A stretch of DNA of 64,000 nt. Source: Kribbella aluminosa (GTDB taxonomy: Bacteria; Actinomycetota; Actinomycetes; Propionibacteriales; Kribbellaceae). Numbering within the stretch: position 1 is the stretch's first letter; every line of letters starts with the position of its first letter. This document shows, in pieces, positions 51,592 to 60,810 of this stretch. The translations under genes and the position numbers were made by a program. The DNA lies in NCBI RefSeq assembly GCF_017876295.1, contig NZ_JAGINT010000001.1:1922001-1986000 (forward strand), read 5' to 3'. The notes beneath the pieces are model-generated. The model made no database searches, had not been told where the DNA came from, and was given only the letters and a program-made list of their open reading frames with translations.

Positions 51592-52668
51592 ATGTTTGAG
51601 GCAGTGGAAACGCTCAAGGCGGAGTACGCCGAGCTGGAGCGGCAGATGTCGGAGCCGGAGCTGCACTCCGACCAGGCCAACGCCCGCCGGGTCGGCAAGC
51701 GGTACGCCGCGCTGGCGCCGGTGGTGCGGACGTACGACGAGTGGCTGCAGACCGGCGACGACATCGAGGCGGCCCGGGAGCTGGCGTCCGAGGACCCGGC
51801 GTTCGCGGAGGAGGCCACGCGGCTGACGGCGCGGCGGGACGAGCTGACAGACAAGTTGCAGACGCTGCTCGTGCCACGGGACCCCAACGACGACAAGGAC
51901 GCGATCCTCGAGATCAAGGCCGGCGAGGGCGGCGACGAGTCGGCGCTGTTCGCCGGGGATCTGCTGAAGATGTACCTGAAGTACGCCGAGTCGCAGAACT
52001 GGAAGACCGAGGTGCTGGACTCGGCCGAGTCCGACCTCGGCGGGTACAAGTCGATCACGGTCGCGGTGAAGGCAAAGGGTACGCCGGAGCCGGGCGACGC
52101 GCCGTACGCGAAACTGAAGTTCGAGGGCGGCGTGCACCGGGTGCAGCGGGTACCGGTGACCGAGTCGCAGGGGCGGATCCACACGTCCGCGGCCGGCGTA
52201 CTGGTGCTGCCGGAGGCCGAGGACGTCGACGTCGAGATCGACCAGAACGACCTGCGGATCGACGTGTTCCGGTCGTCCGGTCCGGGCGGGCAGAGCGTGA
52301 ACACGACCGACTCCGCCGTACGGATCACACACCTGCCGACCGGCATCGTCGTCTCGATGCAGAACGAGAAGTCCCAGCTGCAGAACCGGGAACAGGCGAT
52401 GCGGGTACTGCGCTCCCGGTTGCTGGCGGCCGCGCAGGAAGCGGCGGACCAGGAGGCGTCGGACGCCCGTCGCTCGCAGATCCGCACGGTGGACCGCTCG
52501 GAGCGGGTCCGCACGTACAACTTCCCGGAGAACCGCTTCTCCGACCACCGCGTCGGCTACAAGGCCCACAACCTCGATCAGGTCCTCGGCGGCGACCTCG
52601 AGCCCGTCATCAAAGCCCTCACCGAAGCGGACCTCGCAGCGCGCCTCGAGTCCGTCGATACCCAGTGA
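51592..52668 (+). CDS. prfA: Peptide chain release factor 1
   Basis: A 358-residue class I release factor that reads UAA and UAG. The GGQ motif at residues 232-234 ([16 protein letters not shown]) triggers peptide release. The anticodon-mimic PxT motif region lies upstream in the [15 protein letters not shown] block and its neighbour. ATG 51592 follows AAGGGAGGAG. The stop overlaps prmC, whose product methylates the GGQ glutamine, so substrate and enzyme are made together. Confidence 0.96.
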   Translation: MFEAVETLKAEYAELERQMSEPELHSDQANARRVGKRYAALAPVVRTYDEWLQTGDDIEAARELASEDPAFAEEATRLTARRDELTDKLQTLLVPRDPNDDKDAILEIKAGEGGDESALFAGDLLKMYLKYAESQNWKTEVLDSAESDLGGYKSITVAVKAKGTPEPGDAPYAKLKFEGGVHRVQRVPVTESQGRIHTSAAGVLVLPEAEDVDVEIDQNDLRIDVFRSSGPGGQSVNTTDSAVRITHLPTGIVVSMQNEKSQLQNREQAMRVLRSRLLAAAQEAADQEASDARRSQIRTVDRSERVRTYNFPENRFSDHRVGYKAHNLDQVLGGDLEPVIKALTEADLAARLESVDTQ

Positions 52669-53654
52669 GCACAAAACAACACCCCCTCGCTCCGCTCGGG
52701 GGCGGGGATGGCGACGCCCACGCCCACGCAGCTGGTCCCACCGGCAGCCCGACCGCGCCGGGCAACGCGGGCGGCGCGCCTCCACCACCCAACGCGGGTG
52801 GCGCGGCTACTGCACCCAGCGCGGGTGGTGGGGTGCGGGAGGTTGTGGGTGCGGCGGGTGAGCGGTTGCGGGGGGCTGGGGTTGCGTCGCCGGAGTTTGA
52901 TGCCGGTGAGTTGATGGCGTTCGTCACGGGGTCCAGCCGGTTGCACCTCTCCGAGCCGACCGTGGAGCAGCGGGCGCGGTACGACGAGCTGGTTGAACGG
53001 CGGATGCGGCGGGAGCCGTTGCAGCATCTGACGGGGACCGCGGCGTTCAGGTACCGGGAGCTGGCGGTGGGGCCGGGAGTGTTTGTGCCGCGGCCGGAGA
53101 CCGAGGTGATGGTCGGGTGGGTGCTGGAGCGGATCGCCGGCGTACCGAATCCTTTGGTTGTCGATCTGTGCAGTGGGTCGGGGGCGATCGCGGGGGCGGT
53201 GGCGACCGAGCGGCCGGACAGCACGGTGCATGCGGTGGAGCTGTCCGCCGACGCCGTCGCGTGGGCTCGGCGGAATCTGGAAGGTACCGGGGCGATCCTG
53301 CACGAGGGGGACATCGCCGGATGTCTGCCGGAGCTCGACGGGCAGGTGGATGCGGTGATCTCGAACCCGCCGTACATCCCGTTGACCGCCTGGGAGTCCG
53401 TCACCACCGAGGTCCGCGACCACGACCCGGCGCTCGCGCTGTGGTCCGGCGACGACGGCCTCGACGAGATCAAGGTCGTCGCCGCCACCGCGGGCCGCCT
53501 CCTCAAGCCCGGCGGCTGGTTCGCCTGCGAACACGCCGACGTACAAGGCGAATCAGCCCCCGCAGTGTTCGCCGCCAGCGGCCTGTACGCCGAGGTCCGC
53601 GACCAACTGGACCTCTCCGGCCGCCACCGCTTCGCCACCGGCCGCCGGATCTGA
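52665..53654 (+). CDS. prmC: Release factor glutamine methyltransferase PrmC, with Gly/Pro/Ala-rich N-terminal extension
   Basis: PrmC (329 aa from GTG 52665) uses SAM to methylate the Gln of the GGQ motif of release factors. The N-terminal helical domain begins near residue 57. The SAM site [16 protein letters not shown] and the catalytic NPPY at residues 234-237 ([10 protein letters not shown]) follow. The first about 55 residues are low-complexity, with three 27-bp repeats encoding NAGG/PSAGG units. An in-frame GTG at 52833 would remove them and give the usual 273 aa. The GTGA overlap with prfA favours the longer start, but it is not certain. Confidence 0.92.
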   Translation: MSTKQHPLAPLGGGDGDAHAHAAGPTGSPTAPGNAGGAPPPPNAGGAATAPSAGGGVREVVGAAGERLRGAGVASPEFDAGELMAFVTGSSRLHLSEPTVEQRARYDELVERRMRREPLQHLTGTAAFRYRELAVGPGVFVPRPETEVMVGWVLERIAGVPNPLVVDLCSGSGAIAGAVATERPDSTVHAVELSADAVAWARRNLEGTGAILHEGDIAGCLPELDGQVDAVISNPPYIPLTAWESVTTEVRDHDPALALWSGDDGLDEIKVVAATAGRLLKPGGWFACEHADVQGESAPAVFAASGLYAEVRDQLDLSGRHRFATGRRI

Positions 53655-53780
53655 ACACCTGAGGGGTCAACCCCTGAGCTGGCCCCTTCACCTGCCGCAT
53701 GCCAGCAGCGAACGGGCGACCTCAAGCGTTAACCCCCGAAATGGCGCCGCGGGGAGCGGGCGGGCGTAGCGCGCCGGGCG

Positions 53781-53931
53781 GAGCAGGCCGGGGAGGTGGG
53801 GGGAGTGGACCGGGTGCGGGCGATGCCGCGTGGGCGGGGAGGTCGGGCGGGCCTGGCGGTGTAGCAGGCCGGGTGGAGGGGGTTAGGTGCGGGTGATGCC
53901 GTGTGGGCGGGAGGTTGGGCGGGCTGGTGGT
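53781..53931. repeat. Imperfect tandem duplication, G-rich
   Basis: Two similar units lie head to tail, 53781-53860 and 53861-53931. Each starts AGCAGGCCGGG and contains GTGCGGG(C/T)GATGCCG(C/T)GTGGGCGG. The second contains the 3' end of the nuclease-like gene on the minus strand; the first lies beyond its stop. Runs of G on the plus strand could form quadruplexes. No gene is supported in 53655-53882. Confidence 0.6.
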
Positions 53932-54767
53932 CTGGTCAGGTCCTGGTCGCGGATTCGGGCGGTGGGCGGCGCGTCGATGGGTCGGCGGGAGAGGCGGCAG
54001 ACGACCAGGTGGTGGTCGGCGCCGGGGAGCTGGATCACCTCCGCCTGGCGGGTGATCAGGTCGCGCGTGGAGAACAGGCGGTCGATCGAGCGGCCGTCCG
54101 GGGTTGTCGCGGGTGGTGGGTCGCCGAACGCGTCCACCAGCCCGAGCCGTTCGCCGAAGAACTCCCGCGGGTTGGGCATGTTCAGATCACCCGCAACCAC
54201 CGCCCGCCGGACACCCCGCGCCGCCAGCTCGCCCTGCAGATACGCCGCCAGCTGTACGCCGTACTCGCGCCCCGCCCCCTCCTGATACGTGTACTCGACC
54301 CCGTCCGCGCTCCGGAACATATGCACCGGGCAGACCTGCCCACCAACGATGTCCACCTCACCGAACGCCCCGAACTCCCCCCGCGCCACCACGAACCCCT
54401 TCGGATGCGGATCCATCGGAGCCCCTGTCCGCCAGTGCAGGTAGTCGATCGGCGGATCCGGCAGGTCGATCCGCTCCAGCTCGGTCAGCGCGTACGCCGA
54501 GACGATCCCTACGCCCAGTCGCTCGACGCCCGGGATGTGCGAGTCCGAGAACTCCTGCCGTGCGAACGACAGCTCCCGCCCCGGCATCGCCGCCGCGCCC
54601 AGCCGCTCCAGCTGATCGCCCCGGGTGTCGAGCTCCGTCACGATCAGTACGTCGGCCTGCAGCCCGGCGAGCGCCCGCCCGAAATCCGCGGTCCGGTCGG
54701 CGTCCGCGTAGCCGTCCGGCCCGACCAACCGCCCGCCGGCGACGTTCGCGAAGGCGATCGAGATCAC
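53883..54767 (-). CDS. Endonuclease/exonuclease/phosphatase family protein
   Basis: A 294-residue protein of the DNase I-like EEP fold. It opens ISIAFANVAGGRL (Asn), has VLIVTELDTRGDQ (metal-ligand Glu) and the catalytic AVVAGDLNMPNPREF, and the C-terminal SIDRLFSTRDL and GADHHLVVCRL with the final Asp-His pair. Substrates in this superfamily range from DNA to phospholipids and phosphates. No signal peptide. GTG 54767 overlaps the stop of the lipoprotein gene upstream (GTGA), so the two are co-translated. The C-terminus (TRPPARPTSRPHG) lies in a duplicated G-rich segment. Confidence 0.82.
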   Translation of the reverse strand: MISIAFANVAGGRLVGPDGYADADRTADFGRALAGLQADVLIVTELDTRGDQLERLGAAAMPGRELSFARQEFSDSHIPGVERLGVGIVSAYALTELERIDLPDPPIDYLHWRTGAPMDPHPKGFVVARGEFGAFGEVDIVGGQVCPVHMFRSADGVEYTYQEGAGREYGVQLAAYLQGELAARGVRRAVVAGDLNMPNPREFFGERLGLVDAFGDPPPATTPDGRSIDRLFSTRDLITRQAEVIQLPGADHHLVVCRLSRRPIDAPPTARIRDQDLTRPPARPTSRPHGITRT

Positions 54768-55681
54768 TCGTAGACCACCAACTCCGGTCGTGGCTTCAGC
54801 GCCAGCACCTGCGCGGGCGTCATCAGCGGCCCGTGCCGCGTGTCCTCGGTGTAGAACAACTTGAACCCGGCATGCACGCCCGCGGGCAGCCGCGTGGTCA
54901 GCTTCGACCACGTCTTCAGCTTGTCCTTGCGCGCGCCGATCCCGTCGACCGACTTGATCGTCACCACGCCGGGATGTGCCTTGAGCGCGGCCTCGTCGCT
55001 GACGATCTTCGTCGACAGCTGATGGAACACGAACACCTTCTCGGGCAGGTGCTGGGCAGTCACCAGCCCCGAGAGGTACGCCGCGATCCTGTCCAGCTCG
55101 GCACCCGTCGTGTGCCCGAAGACCTTGCCCGGCACCTGCGTCGCCCCGACCGCCCACTCAGGATCGAACGCGAGCCCGACGTCCGGCTCCTTCAGCCACC
55201 GCTCCAGCCGCTGCACCTCGGGCAGGATCTTCGCGCGTCCGGGCTGGATGTCGAGCAGCAACAACATCCTGTGCTTCCGCGCGACCGTCAGGTACTGCGC
55301 GATCTTCGCGTCAGGCAACCGCCCGCGGTACATCCCGTCCTTACCGCGCGAGCCCCGAGCGACCACGGTGATCAGCTCCAGCACAGGCTGCGGCGTACGC
55401 CCGGCCGCATAAGCACGCGCCAGGGTCTCCAGCTTGGCGGCCTTCGCGTCCAGGTCCTTGTCCAGCGGCCCTAGCGCAGGAGAGCCAGGAAGACCGACGT
55501 ACGCCACCAGTTGATAGTGAGGGAACAGCACCCGCCCGCCCCGCGGCAGACCGGCAGGCGCCGGCGGGAGAGCGGGCGTGGACCTGGTAGCAGGCGGAGG
55601 TGTCGCGGCCGGTGGGCGCTTGTCGCTGCAGCCGGTCAGGGCCAGCAGTACGACGGCTACCACCGCACAGGCTCTCCGCAT
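54764..55681 (-). CDS. Putative lipoprotein, TIM-barrel-like
   Basis: A 305-residue exported lipoprotein. The N-terminus has a short basic stretch, a hydrophobic core and the lipobox LALTGCS, then a Pro/Ala/Thr-rich linker. The body has the alternating strands of an alpha/beta barrel (VAYVGLPGSPALG, MLLLLDIQPGRAKI, DVGLAFDPEWAVG, VFVFHQLS), with acidic residues at strand ends as in glycosidase-like folds. No known family name comes to mind. ATG 55681 is preferred over 55699. It is co-translated with the EEP protein downstream, which hints at a shared task on an extracellular or envelope substrate. Confidence 0.75.
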   Translation of the reverse strand: MRRACAVVAVVLLALTGCSDKRPPAATPPPATRSTPALPPAPAGLPRGGRVLFPHYQLVAYVGLPGSPALGPLDKDLDAKAAKLETLARAYAAGRTPQPVLELITVVARGSRGKDGMYRGRLPDAKIAQYLTVARKHRMLLLLDIQPGRAKILPEVQRLERWLKEPDVGLAFDPEWAVGATQVPGKVFGHTTGAELDRIAAYLSGLVTAQHLPEKVFVFHQLSTKIVSDEAALKAHPGVVTIKSVDGIGARKDKLKTWSKLTTRLPAGVHAGFKLFYTEDTRHGPLMTPAQVLALKPRPELVVYE

Positions 55682-55756
55682 CAGCCCAGCCAACCACACG
55701 TCACCGACCGAGCAGGTCGAGCCGCAGGTCGTCCGTCACGGGGCACGGTTTGTCAG

Positions 55757-56782
55757 CTACAGCGCGTTCACGCCCACGTAGGCGTCGATCTCGGACAGCA
55801 GGGCGGTCTTCACCGAGTCCTCGGCGAACGACTCGCGGACCGCGGTCTTCGCCAGTTCGCCGACGCCGGCCTCGTCGAGGTCGAGCAAGCGTGCAGCGAC
55901 GGCGTACTCGTTGGTGAGGTCGGTGCCGAACATCGGCGGGTCGTCGGAGTTGATCGTCACCACGAGGCCGGCGTCGACCATCGCGCGCAGCGGGTGCACG
56001 TCGTACGAGTCGACCGCCCGGGTGGCGATGTTGGACGTCGGGCTGACCTCCAGCGGGATCCGGTGCTCGCCGAGGTAGTCCACCAGCGCCGGGTCCTGCA
56101 TGGTCGACGTACCGTGGCCGATCCGCTCGGCCTTCAGCACCCGCAGCGCATCCCAGATCGTCTGCGGACCGGTCGTCTCACCGGCGTGCGGCAGGCTGTG
56201 CAGCCCGGCCGCGACGGCCGCCTCGAAGTGCGGCTGGAACTGCGGCCGCGGTACGCCGATCTCCGGACCGCCGAGCCCGAACCCGATCAGCCCCTCCGGC
56301 CGGATCCTGGTGGCGATCCGCAGCGTCTCGTCGGCGGCCGGGATGCCCGCCTCGCCGGAGATGTCGAAGATCCACCGCAGGACCAGGCCGAACTCCTTCT
56401 CGGCCGCGACCCGGGCGTCCTCGATCGCCTCGCAGAACGCCTCGGCCTGGATCCCGCGGACCACCGAGGTGTACGGCGTGACGGTCAGCTCGGCGTACCG
56501 CAGGTTCTGCTGCTCGGACATCTCGCGGGCGACCTCGTAGGTCAGCAGCCGGACGTCCTCGGGTGTCCGGACCAGCTCGACCACGGACAGGTAGATGTCG
56601 ATGAAGTGGGCGAAGTCGCTGAACCTGAAGTACTCCGCCAGCGCCGCCGGGTCGGCCGGCACCGGCGAGTTCGGGTGCCGGGCGGCGAGCTCGGCGACGA
56701 TCCGCGGCGAGGCGGACCCGACGTGGTGGACATGCAACTCGGCCTTCGGCAATCCGGCGAGGAACTCACGGGACACAGTCAT
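55757..56782 (-). CDS. Adenosine deaminase family protein
   Basis: A 341-residue amidohydrolase. Metal ligands are HVHHVG near residue 17, SLPHAGETTGP with the third His and catalytic Glu, GHGTS, and the SDDPPMFGT motif with the metal Asp. The branch with ELHVHHVGSASP and YAELTVTPYTS is widespread in actinobacteria. Relatives have been reported to deaminate 6-aminodeoxyfutalosine in menaquinone synthesis, so adenosine may not be the true substrate. ATG 56782. It stands alone on the minus strand. Confidence 0.87.
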   Translation of the reverse strand: MTVSREFLAGLPKAELHVHHVGSASPRIVAELAARHPNSPVPADPAALAEYFRFSDFAHFIDIYLSVVELVRTPEDVRLLTYEVAREMSEQQNLRYAELTVTPYTSVVRGIQAEAFCEAIEDARVAAEKEFGLVLRWIFDISGEAGIPAADETLRIATRIRPEGLIGFGLGGPEIGVPRPQFQPHFEAAVAAGLHSLPHAGETTGPQTIWDALRVLKAERIGHGTSTMQDPALVDYLGEHRIPLEVSPTSNIATRAVDSYDVHPLRAMVDAGLVVTINSDDPPMFGTDLTNEYAVAARLLDLDEAGVGELAKTAVRESFAEDSVKTALLSEIDAYVGVNAL

Positions 56783-56892
56783 GACCGGGATCCTAAAGAG
56801 TGCTGCGGGTTCGAGGCCGCAAAGCTGACAATCAACTGTCAGGAACCGGCCCGGCTACCTCCCGCCCCCGCGGGAGTGGCACGATTCACTCC

Positions 56893-57795
56893 GTGAGTGA
56901 GCGCTTCGACTTCACCGGGGACGAACTGGCACCGGCGTACCGCGCAGCGGTGGACGCCATCGAGGCCGGGGACCTGGTCGTGCTGCCGACCGACACCGTC
57001 TACGGAATCGCTGCCGACGCCTTCAAGGCGGACGCCGTGCAGCGGCTGATGGACGCCAAGGGCCGCGGCCGGGACATGCCGCCGCCGGTGCTGATTTCGG
57101 TGGTGGAGTCGCTGGACGCGCTCGCCACCGACGTACCGGACGCCGGACGGAAGCTCTGCGAGGAGTTCTGGCCCGGCCCGCTGACGGTGATCTGCCACGC
57201 GCAGAGTTCGCTGATGTGGGACCTGGGGGAGACCCAGGGCACGGTCGCGCTCCGGGTGCCGGACCACGAGAACACCCGCGAGCTGCTGTCCCGCACCGGG
57301 CCGCTCGCGGTCAGCTCGGCGAACACCTCCGGCAAGCCTGCGGCGCTGGACGTGTACGACGCCGAGGAACAGCTGGGCGAGTCGGTCGCGGTGTACCTGG
57401 ACGGCGACCGGGTGAGCGGCGGCCAGCCGTCGACGATCGTCGACATCACCGGCGAGACACCCCGCGTACTGCGCGTCGGCGCACTGTCCGTCGAACAACT
57501 CCGCGCCGTCGCCCCGGACCTGACCGCGTACGACGAACCCGAGCCCCCCACGAAGCCGGCCGACGAAGCCGAGCCGGCCGAAGAAGCCAAGCCGGTAGAC
57601 GAAGCCGAGCCGGCCGGTGACGCCAAGCCGGTCGACGAAGAGAAGCCGGTCGATCAAGCCAAGCCGGTAGACGAAGCCAAGCCGGTAGACGAAGCCAAGC
57701 CCGTAGACGAAGCCAAGCCAACTGATGAGCCGGCTGAGGCGTCCAACAAGCAGGACGAGAAGAAGACCGACTCCGATGTGAGGCCTGCGGACTAG
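56893..57795 (+). CDS. L-threonylcarbamoyladenylate synthase (Sua5/YrdC/TsaC)
   Basis: A 300-residue protein. The YrdC domain (residues 10-215) makes threonylcarbamoyl-AMP for the t6A modification of tRNAs. The motifs LVVLPTDTVYGIAADAF, KGRGRDMPPPVLIS, EFWPGPLTVI and PLAVSSANTSGKPA are all clear. The last about 85 residues are a repetitive acidic/basic tail (AKPVDE units) absent from most homologues. GTG 56893. Its stop overlaps the next gene (TAGTG), an arrangement common upstream of the atp operon in actinobacteria. Confidence 0.93.
   Translation: MSERFDFTGDELAPAYRAAVDAIEAGDLVVLPTDTVYGIAADAFKADAVQRLMDAKGRGRDMPPPVLISVVESLDALATDVPDAGRKLCEEFWPGPLTVICHAQSSLMWDLGETQGTVALRVPDHENTRELLSRTGPLAVSSANTSGKPAALDVYDAEEQLGESVAVYLDGDRVSGGQPSTIVDITGETPRVLRVGALSVEQLRAVAPDLTAYDEPEPPTKPADEAEPAEEAKPVDEAEPAGDAKPVDEEKPVDQAKPVDEAKPVDEAKPVDEAKPTDEPAEASNKQDEKKTDSDVRPAD
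57552..57732 (+). repeat. 18-bp tandem repeats in the Sua5 C-terminus
   Basis: Units of AAGCCGGTAGACGAAGCC and variants occur about ten times in register. Near-identical copies lie at 57661-57678, 57679-57696 and 57697-57714. Each encodes the six residues KPVDEA, giving a likely extended, charged tail that can expand or contract. Confidence 0.85.
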
Positions 57796-58913
57796 TGCGC
57801 GAGTACCTGCTGGTCCTGTTCGTGGCGATGGCCACGACCTTCCTGCTGACCGGCGTCGCCCGGCAGATCGCGATGCGGTACGGCGCGGTCGCCAAGGTCC
57901 GGGCCCGGGACGTGCACAAGGTGCCGATCCCGTACTTCGGCGGCCTGTCGATCCTCGGCGGCCTGATCGCCGGGTACGCGGTCGCCTCGAACCTGCCGTT
58001 CCTCGGCAACAGCCTGCAGGTCGCGCACGACGCCCGCGCGATCCTGGTCGGCGGCGTGGTGATCTGCGCGGTCGGCGTGGTCGACGACCTGTACGAGCTG
58101 GACGCGATCACCAAGCTGGCCGGCGAGGTGCTCGCGGTCGGCGTACTCGTTGTCCAAGGCATCCAGTTGTACTGGCTGCCGCTGCCCGGTGGGGTGATCT
58201 CGCCGTCGCCCGCGCAGCTCGCCGTACTCACCGCCGGCATCCTGCTGGTGTCCTGCAACGCGGTGAACTTCGTCGACGGCCTGGACGGCCTGGCGGCCGG
58301 CGTGACCGCGATCGGTGCGACCGCGTTCTTCATCTACTCGTACCTGCTGAACGTGCACGAGAACCTCGACCGCGCCACCACGTCGACGTTGATCACGGTC
58401 GCGCTGGCCGGCGCCTGCCTCGGCTTCCTGCCGCACAACTTCTTCCCGGCCAGGGTTTTCATGGGCGACTCCGGCGCCCTGCTGATCGGCCTGATGCTGG
58501 CCGCGTCGACGATCAGCCTGACCGGCCAGATGGACCCGAACGCGGTCCCGTACGAGGTCGGCGGCTCCAGCCTGCTGCCCGCGCTCCTGCCGTTGGTGCT
58601 CCCAATCGCCATCCTCGCGATCCCGGCGCTGGACCTGACGCTCGCGTACATCCGCCGTACCAAGGCGGGCCGGTCGCCGTTCGCGGCCGACAAGCAGCAC
58701 CTCCATCACCGCCTCATGCAACGCGGCCACTCGCACCGCCGCGCCGTGCTGCTGATGTACCTGTGGACCGCCTTGATCGCGTACGGCGTGGTCGTCCTCG
58801 GCCTGGTCCTGTACTGGTGGACGGCGCTGATCGTGTTCGCCGTCGCGGTCACCGCGGTACTGCTCACGACGGGTCTCCCTGGCCGTCGCCGGAAACCGCT
58901 CGCCAAAGTCTGA
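57795..58913 (+). CDS. MraY/WecA-like undecaprenyl-phosphate sugar-1-phosphate transferase
   Basis: A 372-residue polytopic enzyme that couples a UDP-N-acetylhexosamine to a polyprenyl phosphate, the first step of wall-linked glycan assembly (arabinogalactan linker or teichoic acid in actinobacteria). The key motifs are VHKVPIPYFGG, the catalytic VGVVDDLYELD, NFVDGLDGLAAG, and VFMGDSGALLIG. HLHHRLMQRGHSHRRAV near the C-terminus is the WecA-type loop. About eleven membrane helices. GTG 57795 overlaps the Sua5 stop by one base. Confidence 0.92.
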   Translation: MREYLLVLFVAMATTFLLTGVARQIAMRYGAVAKVRARDVHKVPIPYFGGLSILGGLIAGYAVASNLPFLGNSLQVAHDARAILVGGVVICAVGVVDDLYELDAITKLAGEVLAVGVLVVQGIQLYWLPLPGGVISPSPAQLAVLTAGILLVSCNAVNFVDGLDGLAAGVTAIGATAFFIYSYLLNVHENLDRATTSTLITVALAGACLGFLPHNFFPARVFMGDSGALLIGLMLAASTISLTGQMDPNAVPYEVGGSSLLPALLPLVLPIAILAIPALDLTLAYIRRTKAGRSPFAADKQHLHHRLMQRGHSHRRAVLLMYLWTALIAYGVVVLGLVLYWWTALIVFAVAVTAVLLTTGLPGRRRKPLAKV

Positions 58914-58993
58914 GTGCCCGCTGAGAGGGACCAGACCACCCATCGGTGTGGCCTACCGATAAGGTGTGGCTGTACAGCGGCAGGGGACTCGTT

Positions 58994-59023
58994 TTGCTGA
59001 CCGTGCAGACTTTGTGCTAGTTT
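58994..59023 (+). promoter_or_regulatory. Candidate promoter of the atp operon
   Basis: TTGCTG (58994-58999), an 18-nt spacer, then TAGTTT (59018-59023) with the extended TG element at 59015-59016. It lies 95 bp before the first gene. A TTGTG-N8-CACAA inverted repeat overlaps the -10. Confidence 0.45.
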
Positions 59024-59117
59024 TCACAAGCACCAGCAAAGAACAGCGACACCCCTGACCCCGCCCACCCGACGAGTTGGCCGCGAGACCAGCCCGCCTG
59101 CAGGACGGAACCACCAG

Positions 59118-59582
59118 ATGGCTCCCACGAACCACCGCCAGAAGATCGCCGGAGAAGCGACCAAGCACCCGGCGCTGGTCATGCTGCGTGGAGCGCTGGT
59201 CGCGGCGCTGGTCGTCGGGGTGAACGCGGCCGCCGTGTCCACCGTCGCCGCCGGGCTGCCCGGCCTCTGGGGCGCGTTGCTCGGCCTGCTGATCGTGGTC
59301 GTCTTCTCCGGTGCCGGCCTGTTCGCGCTGCACCTGTCCCGGAACACCACCCCGACCATGCAGCTCGCGGTCGCGATGGCGTCGTACACCGGCCGGATCG
59401 CGGTCTTCGGCGGGCTGCTGGCGATCGCGCTGAGCTCGGACACGCTCGCGAAGTACGTGAACCTGACCGTGCTCGGCCTGGTCGCGCTGGTGGTCGTGAT
59501 GGGCTGGATGGCCGGCGAGATCTGGGCCTGGTCCCGGCTTCGGGTGCCGATCTACAACCTCGACAAAGAGGTGACCAGATGA
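59118..59582 (+). CDS. atpI: AtpI-like ATP synthase assembly membrane protein
   Basis: A 154-residue protein with four hydrophobic helices (about residues 25-45, 50-70, 85-105 and 115-135), in the position usually taken by atpI ahead of atpB. AtpI-type proteins assist assembly of the c-ring of the F0 sector; sequence conservation is low, so the name rests on layout and position. ATG 59118 follows a candidate promoter. The last residues (VPIYNLDKEVTR) are cytoplasmic. Confidence 0.7.
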   Translation: MAPTNHRQKIAGEATKHPALVMLRGALVAALVVGVNAAAVSTVAAGLPGLWGALLGLLIVVVFSGAGLFALHLSRNTTPTMQLAVAMASYTGRIAVFGGLLAIALSSDTLAKYVNLTVLGLVALVVVMGWMAGEIWAWSRLRVPIYNLDKEVTR

Positions 59583-59672
59583 GCACCGTAGGTAACGTTT
59601 CGCCTGCTGTGGTGGAGATTACGGGCCCTGATGTGACCACAACTGTCACCAACTGGTACGTTTCGGGTGCCA

Positions 59673-59885
59673 ATGAGCGAGCAAAAGGATCCGAAGCCAT
59701 CACCCGGAGCGGGCGACGGCTGGCGGGTCCTGTCCTACTTGATCGGCGGTGTCCTGGTCTACGGGGGCATCGGGTTCGGGTTGGACCGCCTCCTCGGCAC
59801 CCAGTTTTTGGTTCTGGTGGGCATCGTCCTCGGTGCCGGGCTCACCATCTTGATGTTGCACTTCCGGTACGGGTCGCGGTCCTGA
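59673..59885 (+). CDS. AtpZ/AtpI-type small membrane protein
   Basis: A 70-residue protein with a charged N-terminus (SEQKDPKPSPGAGDGW) and two hydrophobic helices joined by GFGLDRLLGTQ, followed by LHFRYG. This is the build of AtpZ/short AtpI proteins, proposed to handle Mg or Ca entry for ATP synthase. The ATG at 59673 is preferred to the GTG at 59667. The window therefore carries two accessory proteins ahead of atpB. Confidence 0.75.
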   Translation: MSEQKDPKPSPGAGDGWRVLSYLIGGVLVYGGIGFGLDRLLGTQFLVLVGIVLGAGLTILMLHFRYGSRS

Positions 59886-59994
59886 CCTCAGGTCCGATCC
59901 CTACCGGGTCTGACGTTGTTGACCGCCATGCCCTGAGCCGCCCTGCCCTTTGCCACAAGGCGTCCGACTTGAGCACGACGCGAGAGGAGACCCG

Positions 59995-60777
59995 GTGACC
60001 GCCGGCGTTCCGACCGAGTTCATCGCACCCGGTCCGCAAAGCTTCAACACCCCGCCGATCATCGATGGCGTGGACTGGTTCACCAAGCCCGTGCTGGTGG
60101 CCGCGCTGTCCGTCGTCGTCATCGTCTGGTTCTTCTGGGGTGCGTCGCGTAAGGCGGCGATCGTCCCGACCAAGCTGCAGTTCGCCGGCGAGCTCGGGTA
60201 CAACTTCGTCCGCAACTCGATCGCCCGGGACGCGATCGGCAGCCAGGACCACATGAAGTACGTGCCGTACCTGTGCGGCCTGTTCTACTTCATCCTGCTG
60301 AACAACGTCGCCGCGTCGATCCCGCTCTTCCAGTTCCCGACGTTCAGCCACATCGGCTGGGCGTACGTCGCGGCCGTGATCAGCTGGGTCATCTACAACG
60401 CTGTCGGCATCAAGAAGCACGGTCTCTGGGGCTACTTCAAGCACCAGACGATGCCGGCCGGCGTGCCGCTGTGGCTGATGCCGCTGATGATCCCGATCGA
60501 GTTCATCTCGAACATCGTGGTCCGGCCGGTCTCGCTGAGCCTGCGGTTGTTCGCGAACATGTTCGCCGGTCACATCCTGCTGCTGGTGTTCGTGCTCGGC
60601 GGCGAGTACATGGTGTTCGAGTCCGGGAAGATCTTCCTCGGTGGCGTCGGCATCATCACCTTCATCATGGGCATCGCGATCGCCGGGCTGGAGCTGTTCG
60701 TGCAGTGCATCCAGGCCTACATCTTCGTGGTGCTGACCGCGCAGTACATCGGCAGCGCGATCGCCGACGACCACTGA
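59995..60777 (+). CDS. atpB: ATP synthase F0 subunit a
   Basis: A 260-residue membrane subunit with the proton half-channels. The essential Arg is in the conserved SLSLRLFANMFAGH helix, and the last helix GLELFVQCIQAYIFVVLTAQYI matches the family. GTG 59995 is placed after GAGAGGAGA (59982-59990); the longer frame from 59950 is rejected. First core gene of the atp operon. Confidence 0.96.
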   Translation: MTAGVPTEFIAPGPQSFNTPPIIDGVDWFTKPVLVAALSVVVIVWFFWGASRKAAIVPTKLQFAGELGYNFVRNSIARDAIGSQDHMKYVPYLCGLFYFILLNNVAASIPLFQFPTFSHIGWAYVAAVISWVIYNAVGIKKHGLWGYFKHQTMPAGVPLWLMPLMIPIEFISNIVVRPVSLSLRLFANMFAGHILLLVFVLGGEYMVFESGKIFLGGVGIITFIMGIAIAGLELFVQCIQAYIFVVLTAQYIGSAIADDH

Positions 60778-60810
60778 TCCGCAGTACTCCAAAGACCCGT
60801 AACGGAAACC

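Noticed and set aside
57552..57732. 18-bp repeats as CRISPR
   Set aside because: They are contiguous, in frame with the Sua5 gene, and encode a protein tail.
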